Shown here one piece after another: positions 1 through 8,405 of a stretch of DNA of 64,000 bases. Under the pieces are notes generated by a model. That model ran no database searches and was not told where the DNA came from. It worked only from the letters and a program-made list of their open reading frames with translations. Both the position numbers and the translations under genes were made by a program. Each line of letters begins with the position of its first letter. The first letter of the stretch is position 1. Origin of the DNA: G965216255 sp965216255. Lineage in GTDB: Bacteria; Bacteroidota; Rhodothermia; Rhodothermales; Bin80. Where the stretch lies: contig OZ244148.1 of NCBI GenBank assembly GCA_965216255.1, positions 3,410,001-3,474,000 on the forward strand, given 5' to 3'.

Positions 1-1184
1 CCGCCCTCGTACGGCAGTTCGGTGAAATCGCATCGAGAGAATATCGTGCGCTTGGCATCACGACGGCACTCTCTCCCCAGATTGATATCGCGACCGAACC
101 CCGCTGGTACCGTTTTAGCGGCACCTTTGGGGAAGATCCAGGCCTTGCTACCGAGATGGCCCGGTCCTACGTCGACGACTTTCAGGCTTCCCCTCCTGAG
201 GCCGAGATCGCCGATGGCTGGGGCTTCGAAAGCGTCAACGCCATGGTTAAGCACTGGCCGGGTGGTGGTGCGGGCGAAGGAGGCAGAGATGCGCACTATA
301 GCTATGGTAAATACGCCGTGTATCCCGGCAACAATTTCGATCTTCACCTGATTCCCTTTACGCAGGGAGCGTTTGATCTGGAAGGTAAAACGGCAATGGC
401 TTCGGCGGTCATGCCGTACTACACTATCTCATTCAATAAGGATACCAAGAATGGTGAAAACGTGGGCAATGCCTACAGCACATATCTGATCAACGATTTG
501 CTTCGAGGCACTCACGGCTTCGACGGTGTGGTCTGCACCGATTGGGGTGTCACGCGCGATCATGAGGGTGTGGATTTGTTTGGTCGCGCTCCCTGGGGTG
601 TGGAAGGTTTATCGGTTGCCGAGCGGCATTACAAAGCCCTGATGGCAGGCGTCGATCAGTTCGGTGGCAACAACGATTCCGGTCCGGTCATCGAAGCCTA
701 TGATATGGGCGTGCGGGAACACGGCGAGGCATTTATGCGCGCGCGTTTTGAAGTCTCCGCCGTTCGTCTACTAAAGAACACCTTCCGCACCGGCCTATTC
801 GAAAATCCCTATCGGGATGTCGATGAAACGACCGCTACGGTGGGCAATCCGACGTATATGGCCGCCGGGTATGAAGCCCAACGCAAGTCCCTGGTACGCC
901 TGAAAAATCAGGACAATGTCTTGCCGCTAAGACAACAGGCGACGGTATACATCCCCCAGCGCTACGTGGCGGAAAGCCTTGGTTTTTTTGGAAATGTCAC
1001 GCCTGCTCGGAACGAGGACCCGCTTAGTCTGGAGGTCGCGAGGAAGTACTTCAACGTGACCGATGATCCAACTGCAGCGGATGCAGCCCTCATCGTCATA
1101 GACAGCCCTGCTTCTACGCGTGGCTATGATAAGGCCGACGTCGAGGCTGGCGGCAATGGGTATTTGCCTATCAGCCTTCAGTAC
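1..1184 (+). pseudogene. Glycoside hydrolase family 3 (beta-glucosidase-like), 5' segment, interrupted by IS66-type transposon
   Basis: The reading frame is open from base 3, so the true start lies upstream of the window. GH3 landmarks are visible: FGEDPGLATEMARSYV near the edge of the first domain, VKHWPGGG, and GVVCTDWG, whose Asp (codon 540-542) sits at the family's catalytic nucleophile. GH3 enzymes hydrolyse beta-glycosides from non-reducing ends, often in the periplasm. The frame is cut at TTCAGTAC (1177-1184), where the transposon starts. The remainder resumes at 4428. Joining codon 1182-1184 to 4428 gives an uninterrupted ...PISLQYGTYTAT... frame, so the gene was intact until this insertion. 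Sure of the family; the exact sugar specificity cannot be read. Confidence 0.9.
1177..1184. repeat. Left target-site duplication TTCAGTAC
   Basis: The 8-mer TTCAGTAC lies directly before the left end (GTAAGCG...) of the IS66-type transposon. An identical copy is at 4420-4427 directly after its right end. IS66-family elements make 8-bp duplications, which fits. Confidence 0.92.
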
Positions 1185-1241
1185 GTAAGCGTCCGTAACG
1201 TACATCCCTTAAACGCGGGGGGGGGGGACCTGTCTTTTTAG

Positions 1242-1457
1242 TGGGATACCCGCGGCGGGCACGCCAGTGAGGATGCATCGTTACAGGAGCTTGAGATTCT
1301 GGTGACGACGCATCCGGAAATGATTTCGCGTCCCTTGATGAACGAGAGTCCCTATGAAAAAGACGAGCGCAAAAACGGCTGTGGAGGTGTTCAAGAAGAA
1401 AGCCGAAGACATCGATGCGTTTCTCAGGCAGAGGAAACTGGCATCATTTTCCGATGA
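1242..1457 (+). other. Open frame fragment at the left of the IS66 cargo region
   Basis: A frame without stops runs from 1242 to a TGA at 1455-1457 and overlaps the start of the HEPN gene by about 100 bp in another frame. It opens WDTRGGHASEDASLQELEIL and has no start codon that looks like a gene start. It directly follows a run of 11 G (1217-1227). It may be the truncated 3' end of a gene once linked to the HEPN gene, or chance. No family recognised. Confidence 0.25.
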
Positions 1458-1944
1458 GCATAAATCGTGGGCTCATGACTACGCCATCATTCGCCTTTAC
1501 CGAGAATTCGAAGACATGGTCTTCAATTGTTTGGTCGCAGCGATCAATAGCGATACAGAACAACTATCCCAAGCTACTAAGGTCGCTTTTCCGAAGCACC
1601 TTAGAGATGAGGTGTGCCGATACATAGTAGTCGGGGACGGTTATTTCGACTTCCGGGGTCGGGATGGATTGATCGGGAAGCTCAAGGAGTATCTGCCTAG
1701 CAATCATTACCTCGTTACCATCGTCAAAGACAACAAGTACAAAGGTGCTTTGACACGGTTGTCCGCGTTGAGGAATTTTGCGGCGCACAATAGCAAGCCG
1801 TCAAAGATTCGGGCACTCGAAGCCGTACAGGGCAAAGGGCTTAGTTCCTCCGGGGCGTGGCTGAAAAGACAGAACCGGTTCGGGGAGATATCAGACAGCC
1901 TGAAGGAGCTGGCTGATGAAGTCTACCAGAAAGCCCCCTACTAG
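1354..1944 (+). CDS. HEPN-domain protein (RiboL-PSP-HEPN-like), cargo of IS66-type transposon
   Basis: 196 aa, soluble, all-helical looking. Residues 140-145 (RNFAAH, within LSALRNFAAHNS) form the R-x4-H signature of HEPN domains, many of which are metal-independent RNases. Residues 30-65 are helical and charged. The C-terminal third is lysine-rich. The family resemblance is to HEPN proteins of the RiboL-PSP type, found in toxin and anti-phage loci; that role is inference here. The gene ends one base before the internal IS66 end at 1946 and is transcribed away from the left terminus, opposite to the transposase genes. No antitoxin-like partner is visible beside it. Start chosen at the first ATG after GAACGAGAG. 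Confidence 0.7.
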   Translation: MKKTSAKTAVEVFKKKAEDIDAFLRQRKLASFSDEHKSWAHDYAIIRLYREFEDMVFNCLVAAINSDTEQLSQATKVAFPKHLRDEVCRYIVVGDGYFDFRGRDGLIGKLKEYLPSNHYLVTIVKDNKYKGALTRLSALRNFAAHNSKPSKIRALEAVQGKGLSSSGAWLKRQNRFGEISDSLKELADEVYQKAPY

Positions 1945-1945
1945 G

Positions 1946-1961
1946 GTAAGCGTCCGGTGAA
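1946..1961 (+). repeat. Internal IS66 terminal inverted repeat
   Basis: GTAAGCGTCCGGTGAA matches the inverted right end of the element at 15 of 16 positions, better than the outer left end does. It is not preceded by TTCAGTAC (the preceding 8 bases are ctactagg), so it was not the end used in the GH3 insertion. It probably marks the left end of the cargo-free ancestral IS66. Confidence 0.75.
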
Positions 1962-2063
1962 GTACAGGTCAGCGGCAGCTACAGGTGTGCCGATGGGTAC
2001 AGGACGGCTGGAAGGCGGAGAGCAGGTGGGCTTGCCGGATCCGGCATACTCGGCGCTTGGCAG

Positions 2064-3638
2064 CTATGCCGCCTTGTGTTTGTCAGCTTGTCGTGCCTTC
2101 TGCCAATGATGAGGCAAGAGGTCAGCTACGCGCCTGGCCGGATGCGTCGGGATGCGCTCGAACACGTCCGTGAGCCACTCCTGGGGATTGACACCGTGTA
2201 GCTTGCACGTGCCAAGTAGCGAATAGACCACGGCTGCCCGCTGGGCCGCATCATGTGATCCCGCGAACAGGTAATTCTTGCGGCCGATAGCCAACGGCCG
2301 CAGGGCATTTTCAATGAGGTTATTGTCCAGCTCCACGCGGCCCTCATCCAGGTATCGGGTCAGCCTTTTCCAAAGGCCGAGCGTATAGTTGGTCGCCTGG
2401 CCCCAAGGGCTCTTGGGCAATCCCCCGTTCGCCTCCAGCCAGGGCTTCAGCGCTTCCAGTACAGGCCGGGCCTCTTCCTGACGTACCTCGCGCCGATGAT
2501 CCGCACTGGCACCCTCCTCTTGTAGCCTGCGCTCTATGGCGTAGAGTCGCCTGATCTTTGTCAACACGTGCTCGGCCTTCTCCGGTTCGTAGCTACGACA
2601 GTCGTAGAACTTGCGACGGGCATGCGCCATGCATCCGTAGACCGTCATAGACGGATGCGCTTCGAAGACGTTGTAGGCCACATACCCGTCCGTCTGCAAC
2701 GCTCCCGCATACCCACCCAAGAACGCCACCGGACCTGCACGGGCACGGCTCTTGCGATACTCCATCACAAACAGCTTCTGCTCCGGAGTGTGGTACGCCC
2801 AGTAAAAACCCCGATGGGTCTTGCCCTTCTTCTTTCGATCCTGGACCTGGATACGCGTCTCATCCGCCTGCAGATACCCGCTTAAGAGCGCCTCCTGCTT
2901 GAGTGCATCATACAGCGGCCCAAGGTGCCATGCCGACTGCGCTATCCAGCCTCCCAGCGTGGACTTGGCAATTTCAATGCCTTCCCGCCGGAAACGCTGC
3001 TGCTGCCGGTACAGGGGCAAGTGGTCACAGTACTTGTTAACCACCACATCGGCCAACAATCCCGGTCCGGCCATGCCCTTGTCCACCAGCCGCGGAGGCA
3101 ACTCGGCGATGATGACGCCGCTGTCCTCATCGGTCGGGTCCACGTACTTGGGGCGATGAATCTCGACCACCTTTATCATGCTGGGCACGATCTCCAGGTA
3201 CTGCGTCTTCTCCATGCCGATGCAAATGAGACCTGTCGTGTCCTCTTCAGGCTGGATTACGATCGTCTCGCGGGGCAGGTGATCCGGCAGATCCTCGAAG
3301 TCTGGACGCCGCTTGGCCTTGCGCCGCTTCCGCTTCGGCTGATCCGTCTCGGGCTCGGGCGGCAGGGGCACCTCGACCTCCATGTCGTCAAACAAGAGGC
3401 CCTGCTGCGCCTCCGGCCCCAGTACATACCTTTCGCTCCTGGAGCCAAAGAGCAGGCGGAGGGCTTCAGCCAGCTGTTTGTCCTTGCTCTCCAATTTCGC
3501 CTGCAGCCGGCTGTTCTCTTCGCTCAGCTGATTGATTACCTCGGACAGGCTGACGTTCTGCTGAAGCACCGCGGCAAGCTGCGCAGGGAAGGTCTCAACA
3601 TCCGCAGAAGAGAGGGAGGAATGTGCTTCGGGCTGCAT
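2064..3638 (-). CDS. tnpC: IS66 family transposase TnpC
   Basis: 524 aa, usual size for IS66 transposases. The N-terminus has a heptad-like segment (SEENSRLQAKLESKDKQLAE) followed by LRLLFGSRSER, as in TnpC leucine-zipper regions. A basic/proline linker (KRKRRKAKRRP) follows, then the central catalytic DDE domain (for example QADETRIQV and CMAHARRKFYD), and the C-terminal signature NNLIENALRPLAIGRKNYLF. It catalyses cut-and-paste/copy transposition of the element together with TnpA and TnpB, encoded directly upstream. It looks intact. Confidence 0.96.
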   Translation of the reverse strand: MQPEAHSSLSSADVETFPAQLAAVLQQNVSLSEVINQLSEENSRLQAKLESKDKQLAEALRLLFGSRSERYVLGPEAQQGLLFDDMEVEVPLPPEPETDQPKRKRRKAKRRPDFEDLPDHLPRETIVIQPEEDTTGLICIGMEKTQYLEIVPSMIKVVEIHRPKYVDPTDEDSGVIIAELPPRLVDKGMAGPGLLADVVVNKYCDHLPLYRQQQRFRREGIEIAKSTLGGWIAQSAWHLGPLYDALKQEALLSGYLQADETRIQVQDRKKKGKTHRGFYWAYHTPEQKLFVMEYRKSRARAGPVAFLGGYAGALQTDGYVAYNVFEAHPSMTVYGCMAHARRKFYDCRSYEPEKAEHVLTKIRRLYAIERRLQEEGASADHRREVRQEEARPVLEALKPWLEANGGLPKSPWGQATNYTLGLWKRLTRYLDEGRVELDNNLIENALRPLAIGRKNYLFAGSHDAAQRAAVVYSLLGTCKLHGVNPQEWLTDVFERIPTHPARRVADLLPHHWQKARQADKHKAA

Positions 3639-3689
3639 GATTGTTCAACAACGTCTGCACATGCATTGTTCCCCGTTTCCACATACTAT

Positions 3690-4037
3690 TTATCTCGATT
3701 TCCGGCTCTTAACCGCATACCGGCGCCGGTATTTTACGGACTTCAGCGACACCCCCTCCAGTAACATCACCATCTGCGTCCACGTCGGCATATCCTCTTT
3801 CGGCAGCTCAAACGTACCCGCTTCAAGCCTTTTGTAAAACAAGGCGAAGCCGTCTCGGTCCCACGAAAGCGCCTTCAGATGGCTCCGCCTCCTGTTGACG
3901 AACACAAAGATGTCCCCCGACATGGGATCCCGCTTCATGCCGCTTTTCACCAAGGCGCACAGGCCGTCAAAGCTCTTGCGCATGTCGGCCGGCGGTCGGT
4001 AAAAGAAATACCGGCGCGAAGGCCCCAGTCCGATCAT
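3690..4037 (-). CDS. tnpB: IS66 accessory protein TnpB (Orf2)
   Basis: 115 aa. It carries the family's core: IFFYRPPADMRKSFDGL-type start (here YFFYRPPADMRKSFDGLCAL), DIFVFVNRRRSHLKAL, and DRDGFALFYKRLE. TnpB is needed for transposition of IS66 elements, though its biochemical role is not settled. It overlaps the upstream tnpA stop by 4 bp, suggesting translational coupling, and tnpC follows 51 bp downstream. Intact. Confidence 0.95.
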   Translation of the reverse strand: MIGLGPSRRYFFYRPPADMRKSFDGLCALVKSGMKRDPMSGDIFVFVNRRRSHLKALSWDRDGFALFYKRLEAGTFELPKEDMPTWTQMVMLLEGVSLKSVKYRRRYAVKSRKSR

Positions 4038-4333
4038 GACTGCACCAGCTGCGCCAGGTACGAGGCAGATACCGGCGCCAAGAGGCGCACGCGTATCCCG
4101 CCCGGGTACATGATCTCCACTTGCGCCTCTTCACCTGCCACGGGTCTGCCAATCTCCACAAAGGCGCCGCTGTCCACTGCCGCAGCCTCCAGGCGATACT
4201 TCCGACGCCAGTAAAACAGCTGCCCATACGAGATGCCGCGCTCGGCACAGAACGCTGCAGCGGTCTGGCTGCTTTCTTCATACTGTTCCACCAGCGGAAA
4301 CATTTCTTCCGCCGTACGTCTGGGCTGTCTCAT
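4034..4333 (-). CDS. tnpA: IS66 accessory protein TnpA (helix-turn-helix)
   Basis: 99 aa. The N-terminal half is a helix-turn-helix like that of IS66/IS3 OrfA proteins (QTAAAFCAERGISYGQLFYWRRKY). The C-terminal half is the short beta-rich tail typical of IS66 TnpA (VEIMYPGGIRVRLLAPV). It is the first gene of the three-gene transposition operon; its start lies about 90 bp inside the right terminus of the element. Its role is presumably end recognition or regulation. Intact. Confidence 0.93.
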   Translation of the reverse strand: MRQPRRTAEEMFPLVEQYEESSQTAAAFCAERGISYGQLFYWRRKYRLEAAAVDSGAFVEIGRPVAGEEAQVEIMYPGGIRVRLLAPVSASYLAQLVQS

Positions 4334-4403
4334 GCCATCCAGGCTTTGAGTCCTCGGGTCTATGAGTAATCTCCCGAGAAATCGTCACCTTATCCAGATG
4401 GGT

Positions 4404-4419
4404 TTCACCGCACGCTTAC
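4404..4419 (-). repeat. Right terminal inverted repeat of IS66-type transposon
   Basis: Read on the minus strand it is GTAAGCGTGCGGTGAA, matching the inner left end at 1946 (15/16) and the outer left end at 1185 (first 11 bases with one mismatch). It is directly followed by the second TTCAGTAC copy. Confidence 0.85.
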
Positions 4420-4925
4420 TTCAGTACGGCACATACACGGCCACGCATGCCCGTGCGACGAGCGTCGCAGGTGGGGATCCTCTGGAAACGTTCACGAACC
4501 GCTCGTACCGGGGCAAGACTGTGACTCCATCGAATGTCACCGACCTTCAAGCAGTCCTCAACGCCCGCGAAAAGATGAAAGGGAAGCCCGTCGTTGTTGT
4601 GCTCAACCTGTCAACCCCGACCGTGGTGTCGGAATTCGAACCAAGTGCTAATGCTATCCTTGTCAACTTTGGCGTACAGGATCAGGCGATCTTCGACATC
4701 CTGTCCGGCGCAGCTGAGCCTTCGGGGCTGCTGCCCTTGCAGATGCCGGCGCACATGCAAACGGTCGAGGAGCAGCATGAAGACACACCGCACGACATGC
4801 AACCCTACGTCGATTCGCAGGGCAATGCTTACGACTTCGCCTTTGGGCTTAACTGGGCCGGCGTCATCGAAGATGCCCGGATCACAACGTACAGGATGGT
4901 GCCGACGATGCAGCGCAGCCCTTAG
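4420..4925 (+). pseudogene. Glycoside hydrolase family 3, 3' segment
   Basis: From the right target duplication the GH3 C-terminal domain continues in the same frame as the 5' segment: LQYGTYTATHARATSVAGGD, then VVVVLNLSTPTVVSEFEP, LVNFGVQDQAIFDILSG, SGLLPLQMPAHM and the closing AYDFAFGLNWAGVI. Stop at 4923-4925. Only the transposon separates the two halves. An in-frame ATG upstream (4395) belongs to the IS66 end and would not give a working enzyme. Confidence 0.9.
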
Positions 4926-5196
4926 TTCACTTGAATTCAATAGTTCTTGAGGCTCGAACTTGGCCAATTGGCATCGTTATCGTGAGGGCCGAAGACCTCC
5001 ATTGCCTTCCCCTATCAAACTTCATCATATCGGGCCTAGTCCGGAAAGCGGTGCGTGGGAGACCGTGCAGGTTGCAGATGATCTTCCACTGCGTACCATT
5101 CAGAAGATGCCCGGCCCCAGTCTAATTCTCTCGGGTGCACCGGCCCGCCGGCTTAGGCCTAGGACTCCCTGTTTGTTATAACAGCTATATGACAGT

Positions 5197-5620
5197 ATGA
5201 AATATACTGTGTGGTTTCACGGCATGGATGCACAGAGACAGATCTTTCGGGTACTTCGGGCATCGGAATCGATGGTATTGCGCATGGTTGATGAGAGGGG
5301 CCACCACAGCCGGAGTGCCGTCAGCCGCCTTGTCCGCGAGGAATTCTGCATTACCGAGGTTTTCGCCGGCAGCAGGCCGGGTGTCTGAAGGCGCCGAGGA
5401 GGCCGGAGGCCGAGGGTAAGCTTGGCCTGACCGGTGCCTTAGCGAACGTTGCAGGGCCCAGCCTTTTGGATGAACCGGTACCGGCGCCTTCAGAAGTGCC
5501 ACCCCCGCTTAAGGAGCGAGAAGGTCTGGAGCTGGTTCCGGTAGAAGATTCAGCGCAGCATGCCGTTTGGAACACACTCATGGTAGGGGAGCCCCCCAGC
5601 CCATCTGTAACATCCAGGAA
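5197..5620 (+). pseudogene. Decayed DUF4338 (DruA-like) gene
   Basis: The first frame gives MKYTVWFHGMDAQRQIF and GHHSRSAVSRLVREEF, resembling the N-terminus of DUF4338 proteins with their RSxLSR-type motif. A different frame then gives LRRPEAEGKLGL...LLDEP and LELVPVEDSAQHAVWNTLM, which matches the later family block (LxxVPVxDxxxxALWNxLI). At least one frameshift (about 5345-5395) separates them, and the conserved part ends near 5600 without the C-terminal half. DUF4338 occurs in DruA of Druantia anti-phage systems and in transposon-linked proteins. This copy is dead; which kind it was cannot be told. Confidence 0.6.
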
Positions 5621-6010
5621 TCAAGCGTCGCGGCCAGCAGCCAGCGCTGCCGCCAATTCTATCTCGAACGCGAAGCGTCGCAGCCCCGATGAAGCCCTCC
5701 GAGTTCACTAAGTCTTTGGGAAAAGTGTCTCATTTCAATAGGCACGCACCGCTACCGTTGATGGAACGCCAGGAGTTCTATTCGTGTAGCACTGGGCCAA
5801 GTTCCGTGCGGTCGGGATAATGCCGAGGGGAGTCAGGAAGATGGCATTGCCGTCGTCGCAAACTGAGGACGGAAAATCTAGCTGTAACAGGATTCGGAAG
5901 TCCCTCATAGGCGGCGGGCAACTAGGGGCCCAAAAGGTGTTCCAAGGCTTCTCACTGCTGCTTGTAAGCTGCCGGAATTTGATGCTAGCAGACCAAATGA
6001 CGATAAGGCC
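5621..6010. other. Intergenic stretch, nothing recognised
   Basis: No frame on either strand carries a recognisable protein or a convincing gene start; short frames are broken by stops. The left part may be more of the decayed DUF4338 gene. The stretch 4926-5196 before that gene is likewise empty. Confidence 0.4.
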
Positions 6011-6742
6011 ATGAACAAGACCGGTTACGTTGCCTCGCTACTTGCCGTACTCATCCTAGCGGGAGGCGGTATGGAGATCAAGGAAGAAGCCGCCGAGGTG
6101 GGCACGGCTCAGGAGAGCGTGCTTCGCGTTGTATTTCTCGGAGATTCGATTACGGAGTCGGGCGCGCTCCCTGGAGGGTATGTGACTTTGGTGGCCGAGT
6201 CGCTTCGCGAGATGTATGGCGAGGAGAGGGTGGAAGTAATTGGAGCCGGCATCAGCGGTAACAAGGTGCCGGATTTGCTTGGCCGGCTTAAGGACGATGT
6301 CCTCGCGGAGGATCCGTCCCATGTCGTGATTTACATCGGAATCAATGATGTCTGGCACCATTTTGAGTTTGACCACGTGACGGGCACCGAGCCAGAGGCC
6401 TATCAAGCGGGCTTGTTCGAACTGGTTGCATCGATCGATAGTGTGGGTGCCGCCGTCCTGCTATGCACGCCGAGTGTAATTGGTGAGGATACCCAAAGTG
6501 AGGGGCCCGTAAACCAGCGCCTCGTCGAATATGCGGAGATTTCCCGTATGGTAGCCGCAGAGACGGACGCCTACCTGTGCGATCTGCGCATGGCTTTCGA
6601 AGACTATCTACGTGAGCACAATGCGGAGAAGGTGTATGACGGCATGCTTACGACGGACGGTGTGCATCTGAATGAGGCAGGTAACCGGTTCGTGGCAGAT
6701 TTCATGATCCGGCACCTCAGCCAGGTATTGGATTCGCCGTAA
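6011..6742 (+). CDS. Secreted SGNH/GDSL-type esterase/lipase family protein
   Basis: 243 aa. N-terminal hydrophobic segment (residues 6-20, VASLLAVLILAGGG) suggests export. SGNH blocks are in order: FLGDSITE with Ser46 as nucleophile, the Gly of GAGISGNK (about 80), YIGINDVW with Asn112, and TTDGVHLNEAG with Asp216 and His219. The family hydrolyses ester bonds of lipids, polysaccharides or peptidoglycan. Within the family it looks like the carbohydrate-esterase-like (TesA/rhamnogalacturonan esterase type) branch. It stands alone and converges on the LarA-like gene. Confidence 0.85.
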   Translation: MNKTGYVASLLAVLILAGGGMEIKEEAAEVGTAQESVLRVVFLGDSITESGALPGGYVTLVAESLREMYGEERVEVIGAGISGNKVPDLLGRLKDDVLAEDPSHVVIYIGINDVWHHFEFDHVTGTEPEAYQAGLFELVASIDSVGAAVLLCTPSVIGEDTQSEGPVNQRLVEYAEISRMVAAETDAYLCDLRMAFEDYLREHNAEKVYDGMLTTDGVHLNEAGNRFVADFMIRHLSQVLDSP

Positions 6743-6789
6743 CTGAGGTGCATCCCCGGGAATCGTGATCCAGGCGGCATTGGCATAGA

Positions 6790-6816
6790 CCAGTCCGATC
6801 TCGCAGATCGGTCTGG
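6790..6816. terminator. Hairpin between convergent genes
   Basis: CCAGTCCGATCT and AGATCGGTCTGG pair with one mismatch around a 3-base loop. The hairpin lies midway between the stops of the SGNH hydrolase (6742) and the minus-strand LarA-like gene (6879). There is no clear T-tract, so it is only a candidate two-way terminator. Confidence 0.45.
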
Positions 6817-6878
6817 ATCCAATCTGTGGGCACTAGCGTCTGGAGTCGCTTTGCGGTAGCGCGTGGCGATAAGTGAAG

Positions 6879-8183
6879 CTACCCAGTGCCCACGCCTGTC
6901 GTAATGTAGGGGATGGTAAGTGGCCCCTCTGGTAGGATGGCCACCGGCGTATCTGGCTGGCCAAGTCTCTCCAGCTCTAGGTCGATGGCCTCGCGAACAT
7001 CCCGAATAGGCTCCAGGTGCGCCCGACGCACAGAGGTATGATCCAATTCACTGTAGAGCTGGATGCGTTTGGATCGGCATATCTGAATGAGCTTCTGGGT
7101 TTGCCACTGGTCGATCTCGGAAAAATCCGGCTGGCTAATGGCGCAAAGGGCCTGGTCCGGGGAGGAGTACCGGAAGAGCTGTTGCTTGAAAGCGCCGTGT
7201 TCCGGAAATCCGTTGTTGCACCTGGCTGCCGAGATTAACAGTCCACCGGGCTGAGTTATGGTATCCGCCGCGGCCATCCCTTTGACCGTTTGATAGAGAT
7301 TGAGGTCAAGAGGATACCCGCCGTTTGTCGTTACAACAATGGGAAAGGGTGTATCCACGCCTGCCATGGCGGTATCTCTAGAAGAAGCACTGCCGGCCGC
7401 GTGGGCTTTTATCACGTTGCCGCAGAAATACCCGGTGATTGCACGGCTGCTGTTGAGCGTGACATTGATCAGGAAATCCACGGGAAGCAAGGATCCTCCC
7501 GCACGAACGTGTGCCTGCGTTGGGTTATCCTCCAGAATTCCCCACGTGCTTCGCGGGTGCGCGATATTCGCAAAGCCGTGGTATTGCTGGATGGCTTCGA
7601 GATTGGCGAGCCCAGGGAATACTGCCTTGTAGCCACCCGAAAAGCCGGCCATGAAATGGGGTTCAATAAAGCCCATGAGAATGCGCCGGTCTGCAGCTAC
7701 GTAGTGGCGATTGAAATAGACGTCGTAACCGAATGGACTTGTCCCGACTCGCTGCATTGTAGTCGCATCCCGTGAACGGTGATTGACCACCGTATAGCGC
7801 TCGAGAATGGCCGCTCCCAGCATGCCCTCCAACTCCTTCCGAGAATTGGCGCGATGCGTACCCGTTCCAATTATTATGGTAACATACTCCGGATGCACAT
7901 GAGGTAATTCTTCGAAAAGCCAAGAAAGGAGCCGACTGGTGGGCAATGCCCGCGTAATATCGGGAACGACCACGGCGAGCGATTCCGAAGGGCCTATCAT
8001 TTCTAGCAGGCTATCTGCCGCTATTGGTTCTCGCAGTGCTCTGCGAAAGGCCGCCTTTTCATCAGGCAAGCCTTCTTTAAACCTGGGGCGAAGGACCGTT
8101 GTGTTTAGGCCGGAAGTATCCAGCGACAGGCCATCTGCTCCGTAATCAAGGTGGACGCTTTGGGAAAGAGCAGATGGACACAT
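6879..8183 (-). CDS. larA: LarA-family nickel-dependent lactate racemase-like protein
   Basis: 434 aa from ATG 8181-8183, preceded by AAGGGAG nine bases upstream; a longer start at 8234 has no such site. Family marks: VVVPDITRALPT, GTGTHR, VVNHRS, and FIEPHFMAGFSGGYKAVFPG, where the Lys corresponds to the residue that holds the nickel-pincer cofactor in known LarA. LarA homologues racemise or epimerise 2-hydroxy acids. The cofactor-making genes larB, larC and larE are not in the window, so substrate and activity are open. Length is normal. Confidence 0.85.
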   Translation of the reverse strand: MCPSALSQSVHLDYGADGLSLDTSGLNTTVLRPRFKEGLPDEKAAFRRALREPIAADSLLEMIGPSESLAVVVPDITRALPTSRLLSWLFEELPHVHPEYVTIIIGTGTHRANSRKELEGMLGAAILERYTVVNHRSRDATTMQRVGTSPFGYDVYFNRHYVAADRRILMGFIEPHFMAGFSGGYKAVFPGLANLEAIQQYHGFANIAHPRSTWGILEDNPTQAHVRAGGSLLPVDFLINVTLNSSRAITGYFCGNVIKAHAAGSASSRDTAMAGVDTPFPIVVTTNGGYPLDLNLYQTVKGMAAADTITQPGGLLISAARCNNGFPEHGAFKQQLFRYSSPDQALCAISQPDFSEIDQWQTQKLIQICRSKRIQLYSELDHTSVRRAHLEPIRDVREAIDLELERLGQPDTPVAILPEGPLTIPYITTGVGTG

Positions 8184-8405
8184 TGCTTCGGACTCCCTTA
8201 ATATGATCCAAGGTACGCTGCAGCATGCTGGCATGGCTCTGTCCTAACCTGAATGCGTTTTCTCGAAAATGGGACCATTTTGCGCCCTAGTTGCGCGGTA
8301 CGCCCATGCAGCCGTAGCTGCCGGTGTGCGGTTGGTGTTGGCTGTACTCTGCAAGAGTCTTCCTGTGCACCGCACTCAGAGTTCTCATGCTTGGCGCGGC
8401 AAACT

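Larger units (their letters stand above)
1185..4419. mobile_element. IS66-family transposon with cargo gene, inserted in GH3 gene
   Basis: The element is 3,235 bp, bounded by identical 8-bp direct repeats. The left end begins GTAAGCGTCCGTAACG and the right end, read inward on the minus strand, begins GTAAGCGTGCGGTGAA. A third, better-matching end (GTAAGCGTCCGGTGAA) lies inside at 1946. The standard IS66 part is therefore 1946-4419, and 1185-1945 is extra DNA carrying a HEPN-domain gene. The duplications flank the outer pair of ends, so the unit that jumped included the cargo. Order on the minus strand: tnpA (4034-4333), tnpB (3690-4037), tnpC (2064-3638). The intact host frame on both sides suggests a recent event. 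Confidence 0.9.

Noticed and set aside
1242..1457. ArsC/Spx-like or partner-toxin fragment before the HEPN gene
   Set aside because: The similarity was limited to a few residues around HPEMISRPL; kept only as an unassigned open frame.
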